Positions 15,102-21,929 of a stretch of 21,929 bases of DNA are shown piece after piece (position 1 is the first letter of the stretch; each line of letters opens with the position of its first letter). Under the pieces are notes generated by a model. That model was not told the DNA's origin, did no database searches, and saw nothing but the letters and a program-made list of their open reading frames with translations. The translations under genes were made by a program, and so were the position numbers. The stretch comes from DASYRM01 sp036004405. Lineage in GTDB: Bacteria > Acidobacteriota > Vicinamibacteria > Vicinamibacterales > UBA2999. The DNA lies in contig DASYRM010000183.1 in assembly GCA_036004405.1 (NCBI GenBank), positions 1 through 21,929 of the forward strand, read 5' to 3'.

Positions 15102-15505
15102 CACTCGACTTTCGCGCTCACGTGGCTGCGAATGAACTCCACGATCTCCTGCATCGGCGTCCCCGGCTGAAACACGCCGGTGATGCCGATGGCATTCAGT
15201 TTCGAGACGTCGGCGTCGGGGATGATGCCACCGACGACCACCAGGACGTCCTCCATCTTGTGCTCGCGCAGGAGATCGACGATGCGCGGGCAGATGTGCA
15301 TGTGCGCCCCCGACAGGATCGACAGGCCGATCACGTCGGCGTCTTCCTGCAGCGCGGCCGTCACGATCTGCTCCGGCGTCTGCCGCAGGCCCGTGTAGAT
15401 GACCTCCATGCCGGCGTCGCGCAACGCCCGGGCAATGACTTTCGCGCCCCGGTCGTGCCCGTCCAACCCGGGCTTGGCGATCACCACACGAATCCGGCTG
15501 TCCAT
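15101..15505 (-). CDS. Acyl-CoA mutase small subunit, adenosylcobalamin-binding
   Basis: This 134-residue protein is a stand-alone B12-binding domain. The lower-ligand motif DGHDRG (Asp-x-His-x-x-Gly) is in VVIAKPGLDGHDRGAKVIAR; its His replaces dimethylbenzimidazole on cobalt. DVIGLSILSGAHMHICPRIV and VVGGIIPDADVSKLNAIGIT complete the fold, ending GVFQPGTPMQEIVEFIRSHV. It should pair with the large subunit encoded upstream. The ATG at 15505 gives the family's normal N-terminus; an in-frame GTG at 15538 would add 11 residues and is less likely. A size of about 135 residues fits IcmB as well as the C-terminal domain of methylmalonyl-CoA mutase. Its stop is coupled to the response regulator start. 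Confidence 0.93.
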   Translation of the reverse strand: MDSRIRVVIAKPGLDGHDRGAKVIARALRDAGMEVIYTGLRQTPEQIVTAALQEDADVIGLSILSGAHMHICPRIVDLLREHKMEDVLVVVGGIIPDADVSKLNAIGITGVFQPGTPMQEIVEFIRSHVSAKVE

Positions 15506-15655
15506 CCTAATCTCGACGGGGCGCCCCGACGGTGCCACTTTGGCACGCCCTTACGCACCACCTTCACCCCGCCCGCCCGAAGGGCGGGCAATTAAGCACT
15601 GTCGATAATCTAGCGAGTCCCCATCCCCGTCCACGAATCTTCACAGGGTGACTCG
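15506..15655. promoter_or_regulatory. Mutase inter-subunit region with three hairpins
   Basis: This 150-bp gap between the two mutase subunit genes holds GTGCCA-CTT-TGGCAC at 15532-15546, the GCCCGCCC palindrome at 15571-15589 and the left arm and loop of the 17-bp inverted repeat. It is much longer than the 1- and 4-base junctions elsewhere in this gene run. The cluster could adjust the ratio of the subunits, end transcription or protect RNA ends. I see no B12-box sequence and do not call a riboswitch. Confidence 0.5.
15571..15603. repeat. GCCCGCCC palindrome repeat, copy 2
   Basis: GCCCGCCC-GAA-GGGCGGGC followed by the ATTA...CTGTC flank matches 27 of 33 positions of 10398-10430. It ends exactly where the left arm of the 17-bp inverted repeat begins. 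Confidence 0.8.

Positions 15656-15666
<11 letters not shown>
15603..15666. repeat. 17-bp perfect inverted repeat over the mutase stop codon
   Basis: CGATAATCTAGCGAGTC (15603-15619) is the exact reverse complement of 15650-15666, with a 30-base loop between. The right arm includes the last codons and TAG stop of the mutase large subunit. Its A/T content is higher than the surroundings. It may be a terminator without a U-tract, an RNA-processing hairpin or the trace of an inverted duplication of the gene's 3' end. Confidence 0.8.
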
Positions 15667-17206
<1,540 letters not shown>

Positions 17207-17225
17207 GTCGCGATCTTAGGCCACA

Positions 17226-18485
17226 ATGAGCCGCATGGCCGAACACGGACCCATCTTCGGCGCCATGCTCGAAGCGTTCGACGACGCAGCGCGGCTGTTG
17301 TCGCTCGACCCCGGCATCTGGCGCATCCTCACCCATCCGAAGCGCCAGATCATCGTCTCGTGCCCGGTCCAGATGGACAACGGCGAGATCGAAGTCTTCA
17401 CCGGCTACCGGGTGCAGTACAACATCACGCTGGGCCCAGCCAAGGGCGGCATTCGCTATCACCCCGACGTCACGCTCGACGAGGTGACGGCGCTCGCCGC
17501 ATGGATGACGTGGAAGTGCGCGGTGGCGCACATCCCCTTCGGCGGCGGCAAGGGCGGCATCATCTGCGACCCGACGCGCATGTCGAAGCGCGAGCTCGAA
17601 GCGCTGACCCGGCGTTACGTCTCGGAGATCATCGACGCCATCGGCCCCGAGAAGGACGTGCCCGCGCCCGACGTCAACACCGATGCGCAGATCATGGCAT
17701 GGGTGATGGACACTTACAGCATGCACGTCGGCCACACCGAGACCGCCGTCGTCACCGGCAAGCCGGTGGAAATGGGGGGCTCGCTCGGCCGCCGCGAAGC
17801 CACGGGGCGCGGCGTGATGATCGTCACCCGCGAGGCCGCCAGGCACCTCGGGCTCGATATCAAGGGCGCCACGGTGGCGGTGCAGGGGTTCGGCAACGTG
17901 GGCTCGGTGTCGGCCGATCTGCTCGCTGGCATCGGCGCCAAGATCGTGGCGGTGAGCGACTGGAAAGGCGGCGTCTACAACCCCAACGGGCTCGACGTCG
18001 CCGCCATGCTCGAGTACGCGAAGACGAACAAGTCGATCGACGGTTTTCCGGGCGGCGAGGCGCTGACCAACGAGCAGCTGTTCGGGCTCGAGGTCGATGT
18101 ACTGATTCCGGCGGCGCTCGAGAACCAGGTGACGATGGACAACGCGCCGTCGATCCAGGCGAAGATCCTGGTCGAGGGCGCCAACGGGCCCACGACGCCC
18201 GACGCGCACCAGCACCTGCACGAGCGCGGCGTCTTCGTCATTCCCGATATCCTGGCGAATGCCGGCGGCGTGACCACGTCGTACTTCGAATGGGTGCAGG
18301 ACCGTTACGGGTACTTCTGGGAGCTCAACGAGGTGAACACCCGCCTCGAGCAGAAGATGGTCGAGGCGTTCGACGACGTGCTGCAGACGTCGATGAAATA
18401 CAAGGTCGACCTCAGAACCGCGGCGTACATCGTGGCGATTTCGCGGGTGGGCAACGTCACCCGCATGCGCGGCATGTACGCGTGA
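17226..18485 (+). CDS. gdhA: Glutamate dehydrogenase
   Basis: This 419-residue enzyme interconverts glutamate with 2-oxoglutarate and ammonia using NAD or NADP. YNITLGPAKGGIRYHPDVTL contains the substrate-binding Lys73; MTWKCAV (Lys97) and FGGGKGGI (Lys109) follow; the active-site Asp149 is in DVPAPDVNTDAQIM. The Rossmann fingerprint is GFGNVGS at 221-227, and NAGGVTTSYFEWVQ is typical of the C-terminal half. The size and motifs fit the hexameric 420-residue type. VAVSDWKGG after the second strand does not settle coenzyme preference. I use the ATG at 17226; the ATG at 17235 is possible. It diverges from the mutase with 19 bp between starts and converges on the VWFA gene with 7 bp between stops. 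Confidence 0.95.
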   Translation: MSRMAEHGPIFGAMLEAFDDAARLLSLDPGIWRILTHPKRQIIVSCPVQMDNGEIEVFTGYRVQYNITLGPAKGGIRYHPDVTLDEVTALAAWMTWKCAVAHIPFGGGKGGIICDPTRMSKRELEALTRRYVSEIIDAIGPEKDVPAPDVNTDAQIMAWVMDTYSMHVGHTETAVVTGKPVEMGGSLGRREATGRGVMIVTREAARHLGLDIKGATVAVQGFGNVGSVSADLLAGIGAKIVAVSDWKGGVYNPNGLDVAAMLEYAKTNKSIDGFPGGEALTNEQLFGLEVDVLIPAALENQVTMDNAPSIQAKILVEGANGPTTPDAHQHLHERGVFVIPDILANAGGVTTSYFEWVQDRYGYFWELNEVNTRLEQKMVEAFDDVLQTSMKYKVDLRTAAYIVAISRVGNVTRMRGMYA

Positions 18486-18492
18486 AGGCGCC

Positions 18493-20658
18493 CTACGCCC
18501 CGACGCGGATCGCGATTACTTCGCTGGCGGTGCCGCTGGCGCCGGCCGAGTCGATCTGAATCAGATACTCGCCCGACGGGATGGTGTTGAGCCCCACTTC
18601 GAACGCGTGCGTCCCCCCCGCCGTTGCGGGCACCACCGGCAGGTCGGCCATTTTGTCGCCGTTGCGATTCAGCAGCGTCGCGGTCGTCTTCGGCATGTCG
18701 GTGCCCGCCGCGTAGACGTCGAAGCGAACGACGAGCCGCTCGGCCCGCGAGAACTCGCGCCCGATCACCGGCGTGGCGTTGCCGTCGGCCGTAATCGTCT
18801 GCACGTCGCGCGCGGTGCGGGCGCGGAACACCCGCGGCGTGCTGATCGCCACCTGCGGCGCCGTCAGGTCCGGCACCTCGATGGTCCGGTCTTCGCGGTC
18901 CAGCGTGCCGGCGCCGCTCGTGCCCTCGATGGTCAGCCGCAGCTCCAGCTTGCCGGGCGGCGCCTCGAACGTGAGCCGCTGCGCGCCCGCGCCAGCTCCC
19001 GCCGGGAGAGGCGCTGTGCCGGCCGATCCCGCGCCGGGCGTGCCCGGCAGGCTCGAACGCCCGCGGTACACGAGGTCGCCCTTTTCGGTCGCCGCCAGTA
19101 CGGCCACCGCGCCGGGCGGATCGCGCCGCGCGCCGGGCGGCAGCGGCGACGGCTCCCAGACGAGCGTCACTCGGGTCTTGCCGCCGGCGCCCTTCTCCGT
19201 GCCCACCCACGTCCGCACGTAGCTCTTCGACTGAATCGACCCCGACAGCGTCGCCAGCGCGTTGAGCACCGGTTTGGCGACCTCCTTGGCCGGCGTGGAC
19301 GCTTTCAGCACGTCGTTGGCGGTGGCCGCCCAGTAGCCGCGGCGGGCGCGCGCCTCCACACCGCGCCGCTTGATGCGGACTTTGATGTCGTGGAACTTGC
19401 CGTCGGTAGGCGCCTTCGAGCTGTACCCGATCAGGTAGTAGTAGCTCGAGTCGCGTACCATCTGCTGCAACCCCTCGTACAGAGTGTTGCGATTGACGAT
19501 GGCGCGCCCGTCCGTCTCCTCCGACAGCGACCGCAGCGTGTCCTGGGTCATGTTCAGGACGCGGCGATCGGTGGCAAACGACGGTGTCACGGACGAGTCG
19601 TCGAGCCCGAACTCGAACACCGCCAGCCCGCGCGGGTCGAGCGAGTAGATCGAGGTGTTGTTGCGGTTGGCCATCTGATAGACCTCCCGCATCCGCATGT
19701 TGACGTCGGACTGCCCGAACCACGCGGCCGTCTCTTCGACCGATGAATCCTGCAGCCGGCCGGCGGCGCCTGCCTGCAGCGGGTTCTCCGGCTGCGAGGC
19801 ATCCTGGCGCCGCATCTGCGGCGGCAGGATGGCGGTGAAGCCTTCGCTCACGAAGATCACCGACTTGCGCCCCTCGCGCAGCGACCCCAGGCGCACCGAC
19901 AGCCCGCGCAGCGCCCCCATCACGACCTCGTTGCGAATGCGCTCGACCGTGTCGGTGGGATACCGGACGTAGTTCTCTTCGAGCTGATTCCGGGGCCGGT
20001 AGTCGTACTTGCGCCCCTCGAAGGCGTTGATGGCGCCGATGATCTTCTCGTGGTCGCGCGTGAACGACAGGTCCGTGATCGGCGTGAGCGGGTACATCAC
20101 CGCCACCATGTCGTTGGGCCGGAGCTGCGTCTGGATGAACTTCGTCAGCGGCTCGCGCACCGACACCGAGTTGGCCCGCCGCACGTGATAGTCGTCGAGC
20201 AGGATGGCGAACACGCGGACGTCGTCGCGTGCGGCTTCGGTCTCCTCGTCATCGCGATTGCGGATCACGCGGGGCGGCGGATCCCCGACCTTCGGGTTGC
20301 CGTCCACCTTGATCAGGCGGAACTGCTCCACCGTCTGCGGCTGGTTGTCCTCGAGAACCTCGAACTCGTCCTGCTTGAGATCGAGGACCGGCTGCTGCTT
20401 ACCGTCGGTGGCGATCACGTCCACGCGGACGAAGTTGATGCCGCCGCGAAAGACCGGCTGCGCGTCCTGACCAGGGATGACGGGCGGCGCCGGCTGTCCC
20501 GCCGGCGTCTGAGCGGCTGGCTGCTGCGGCTGCGCTGGCTGCGCCGGCGCGGGCTGACCCTGCTGGGCACGGCCAACCGCCGCGAGCGCCACGAGGCAGA
20601 GCGCCACGGCCGCGGGCCGGAGCCATCGTGCGAGGCGCGCGCGCGGCGATCTGTGCAT
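18493..20658 (-). CDS. Secreted VWFA-related domain protein
   Basis: I start at the ATG at 20658 (MHRSPRARLARWLRPAAVAL); the signal peptide probably ends near residue 31 (AVGRA-QQ), giving 721 residues. A Gln/Pro/Ala linker (about 33-60) is followed by the N-terminal segment of the acidobacterial VWFA-related family: FRGGINFVRVDVIATDGKQQ and DLKQDEFEVLEDNQPQTVEQ. The VWA-like core (about 148-440) includes VRVFAILLDDYHVRR, VIFVSEGFTAILPP, NTSIYSLDPRGLAVFEFG and SYYYLIGYSSKAPTDGKFHD. The metal-site motif DxSxS is replaced by DDYHV, so metal-dependent adhesion is doubtful. A 270-residue C-terminal part (RVFRARTARDVQTI and others) is beta-rich and unrecognised. Its role is unknown; such genes are abundant in Acidobacteriota. 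Confidence 0.9.
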   Translation of the reverse strand: MHRSPRARLARWLRPAAVALCLVALAAVGRAQQGQPAPAQPAQPQQPAAQTPAGQPAPPVIPGQDAQPVFRGGINFVRVDVIATDGKQQPVLDLKQDEFEVLEDNQPQTVEQFRLIKVDGNPKVGDPPPRVIRNRDDEETEAARDDVRVFAILLDDYHVRRANSVSVREPLTKFIQTQLRPNDMVAVMYPLTPITDLSFTRDHEKIIGAINAFEGRKYDYRPRNQLEENYVRYPTDTVERIRNEVVMGALRGLSVRLGSLREGRKSVIFVSEGFTAILPPQMRRQDASQPENPLQAGAAGRLQDSSVEETAAWFGQSDVNMRMREVYQMANRNNTSIYSLDPRGLAVFEFGLDDSSVTPSFATDRRVLNMTQDTLRSLSEETDGRAIVNRNTLYEGLQQMVRDSSYYYLIGYSSKAPTDGKFHDIKVRIKRRGVEARARRGYWAATANDVLKASTPAKEVAKPVLNALATLSGSIQSKSYVRTWVGTEKGAGGKTRVTLVWEPSPLPPGARRDPPGAVAVLAATEKGDLVYRGRSSLPGTPGAGSAGTAPLPAGAGAGAQRLTFEAPPGKLELRLTIEGTSGAGTLDREDRTIEVPDLTAPQVAISTPRVFRARTARDVQTITADGNATPVIGREFSRAERLVVRFDVYAAGTDMPKTTATLLNRNGDKMADLPVVPATAGGTHAFEVGLNTIPSGEYLIQIDSAGASGTASEVIAIRVGA

Positions 20659-20725
20659 GCCAGCCGTCCTTCGTGGCTGCAGGCCTTCGAGCCTGCCCCG
20701 TTTTCGCGATGATAGCATTGCGTCC
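20659..20725. promoter_or_regulatory. Divergent intergenic region, VWFA gene and acyl-CoA dehydrogenase
   Basis: This 67-bp gap must carry regulatory signals for two divergent genes. It contains the GCCTGC hairpin repeat (20673-20697) next to the VWFA start and a short A/T-richer stretch (TTTTCGCGATGATAGCATT) before the acyl-CoA dehydrogenase GTG. The AT-rich part could hold a -10 element for that gene; I cannot identify boxes confidently. Confidence 0.4.
20673..20697 (+). repeat. GCCTGC-type hairpin repeat, copy 2
   Basis: GCAGGC-CTTCGA-GCCTGC is a perfect 6-bp stem. With its GTGGCT flank it matches 19 of 25 bases of the minus-strand element at 8834-8858. Both copies lie immediately upstream of a start codon. 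Confidence 0.65.
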
Positions 20726-21892
20726 GTGAGCCCGGAGGTCGCTGCTTCGTCCCCTCTTTCGACGCTTTCCGACGACGAACGGCTCTTTCACGACTCGGTC
20801 CTCGACTTTGCCACGCGGGAAATCGCGCCCCGCGTGCGCGAGATGGACGAGCGCGCCGCGCTCGACCCCAGCCTGCTGACCCGGCTGTTCGACCTCGGCG
20901 TCATGGGCGTGGAGATTCCCGACGCCTTCGGCGGGGCGGGCGCCACATTCTTCCACGCGGTGCTGGCGGTCGAAGCGCTGTCGCGCGTGGACCCGGCGGT
21001 CGGGGTCCTGGTGGACGTTCAGAACACGCTGGTCATCAACGCGCTGCTCCGCTGGGGATCGACCGAGCAGCAGCGCCAGCTGCTGTCGCGCCTGTCACGC
21101 GACACGGTGGGCGCCTATGCGCTGTCGGAGGCGGCGTCGGGCAGCGATGCGTTCGCGCTCACCACGCGTGCCACGCCCCGCGGTGACGGCTTCCTCCTCG
21201 ACGGCCGCAAGCTCTGGATCACCAACGCGGCCGAAGCCGGGATCTTCATCGTGTTCGCCACCGTGGATCCCGCGGCCGGCTACAAGGGCATCACCGCGTT
21301 CCTGATCGATCGCGATACGCCCGGCTTCACCGTCGGCCACAAGGAGGACAAGCTCGGCATCCGCGCCAGCAGCACGTGCGAGCTTCTCTTCGAAGGGTGC
21401 CAGGTGTCGCGGGCGCAGGTGCTCGGCGAGGTCGGCAAGGGCTACAAGATCGCCATCGAGACGCTGAACGAGGGGCGCATCGGCATCGGCGCGCAGATGC
21501 TCGGCCTGGCGGAGGGCGCGCTCGCGCACGCGGTCCGCTACACGCAGGAGCGCAAGCAGTTCGGCAAGGCGATCGCCGAGTTCCAGGGGGTGCAGTTCCA
21601 GCTCGCGCGCGCCGCCACCGAGGTCGAGGCCGCGCGGCTGCTCGTCTACAACGCCGCGCGGCTGCGTGACGCGCAGCAGCCGTTCCTCAAGGAGGCGGCG
21701 ATGTGCAAGCTGTTCGCGTCTGAGGTCGCCGAGCGGACCGCGTCGCTCGCCGTGAATCTCTACGGCGGCTACGGCTTCGTGAAGGACTACCCGGTCGAGA
21801 AGCTCTATCGCGACGCCAAGATTGGCCAGATCTACGAGGGTACGAGCAATCTGCAGCTCGTGACGATCGCGAAATCCCTCTTTAGAGTTTAG
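20726..21892 (+). CDS. Acyl-CoA dehydrogenase, short/branched-chain type
   Basis: This 388-residue flavoprotein should oxidise an acyl-CoA to the trans-2-enoyl-CoA and pass electrons to electron-transferring flavoprotein. I use the GTG at 20726 (VSPEVAASSPLSTLSDDERL); the frame is open further upstream, but that part overlaps the opposite gene. FAD and substrate motifs are YALSEAASGSDAFALTTRA (131-149), WITNAAEAGIFIVFATVD and DKLGIRASSTCELLFEG. ERKQFGKAIAEFQGVQFQLA and NLYGGYGFVKDYPVEKLYRD follow. The catalytic base is Glu371 in IGQIYEGTSNLQ, the C-terminal position used in short-chain enzymes. DYPVEKLYRDAKIGQIYEG closely resembles the 2-methylbutyryl-CoA dehydrogenase type. The substrate remains an inference. 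Confidence 0.94.
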   Translation: MSPEVAASSPLSTLSDDERLFHDSVLDFATREIAPRVREMDERAALDPSLLTRLFDLGVMGVEIPDAFGGAGATFFHAVLAVEALSRVDPAVGVLVDVQNTLVINALLRWGSTEQQRQLLSRLSRDTVGAYALSEAASGSDAFALTTRATPRGDGFLLDGRKLWITNAAEAGIFIVFATVDPAAGYKGITAFLIDRDTPGFTVGHKEDKLGIRASSTCELLFEGCQVSRAQVLGEVGKGYKIAIETLNEGRIGIGAQMLGLAEGALAHAVRYTQERKQFGKAIAEFQGVQFQLARAATEVEAARLLVYNAARLRDAQQPFLKEAAMCKLFASEVAERTASLAVNLYGGYGFVKDYPVEKLYRDAKIGQIYEGTSNLQLVTIAKSLFRV

Positions 21893-21904
21893 CGGCGCCC
21901 GCAC

Positions 21905-21929
21905 GGCTTTCCAGAAGCCACTTCTGTTT
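21905..21929 (+). terminator. Possible intrinsic terminator at the right edge
   Basis: CAGAAG-CCA-CTTCTG (21912-21926) is a perfect 6-bp stem followed by TTT where the window ends, 19 bp after the acyl-CoA dehydrogenase stop. An alternative overlapping stem is GGCTT-TCCAG-AAGCC. The T-tract may continue beyond the edge. Confidence 0.45.

Noticed and set aside
15506..15655. Adenosylcobalamin riboswitch near the B12-dependent mutase
   Set aside because: The gap is only 150 bp and shows hairpin repeats but no recognisable B12 box. Mutase genes also do not usually carry this riboswitch.
18305..19723. Minus-strand open frame of about 470 codons inside the VWFA gene
   Set aside because: It is an alternative frame of the VWFA gene; the real frame has the signal peptide and family motifs.

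Overview
The window is high-GC, gene-dense chromosomal DNA. It holds 17 protein genes, and no gap exceeds about 150 bp. I see no rRNA, tRNA, CRISPR array, prophage or insertion sequence. The gene content suggests an Acidobacteriota bacterium, possibly class Vicinamibacteria. The reasons are a VWFA-domain secreted protein of the type expanded in that phylum, a two-subunit acyl-CoA mutase, many short palindromic repeats at gene ends, and strong GC bias. This placement is an inference.

Layout. (1) 124-4681, minus strand: a V4R-like protein, a secreted TPR protein, a membrane-anchored SPOR protein and a soluble PAS hybrid histidine kinase, closely spaced. (2) 4684-7488, plus strand: arginyl-tRNA synthetase (argS) followed by a class I glutamine-amidotransferase hydrolase (peptidase C26). 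(3) 7554-17206, minus strand: a nine-gene run. In transcription order these are acyl-CoA mutase large subunit, B12-binding small subunit, response regulator, valS, nadC, birA, a conserved protein of unknown function, and a TrmA/RlmD-type RNA methyltransferase (with the intervening stretches described below). Four junctions are 1- or 4-base stop/start overlaps, so translational coupling is likely. (4) 17226-18485, plus strand: glutamate dehydrogenase, divergent from the mutase. (5) 18493-20658, minus strand: a secreted VWFA-domain protein. (6) 20726-21892, plus strand: a short/branched-chain-type acyl-CoA dehydrogenase. Counted gene by gene, the run in (3) has eight coding genes.

Function. Most of the window is housekeeping: two aminoacyl-tRNA synthetases, NAD and biotin cofactor enzymes, and RNA modification. 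The metabolic theme on the right is carbon and nitrogen from amino acids. The mutase has the Phe/Gln substrate-pocket pair expected of isobutyryl-CoA mutase rather than the Tyr/Arg pair of methylmalonyl-CoA mutase. The acyl-CoA dehydrogenase resembles the 2-methyl-branched type. Glutamate dehydrogenase would handle the amino nitrogen. A role in branched-chain amino acid or branched acyl-CoA metabolism is plausible but inferred.

The least ordinary feature is the set of short repeats in the gaps and gene ends. They include a dispersed GC-rich palindrome with a conserved flank, a 9-bp G-rich minisatellite in three places (one with a G-quadruplex pattern), a GCCTGC hairpin present twice, and a 17-bp perfect inverted repeat that includes the mutase stop codon. 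Some of these repeats supply coding sequence: the NadC tail, the BirA start and the tail of the C26 hydrolase. I found no clear new defence or biosynthetic system.
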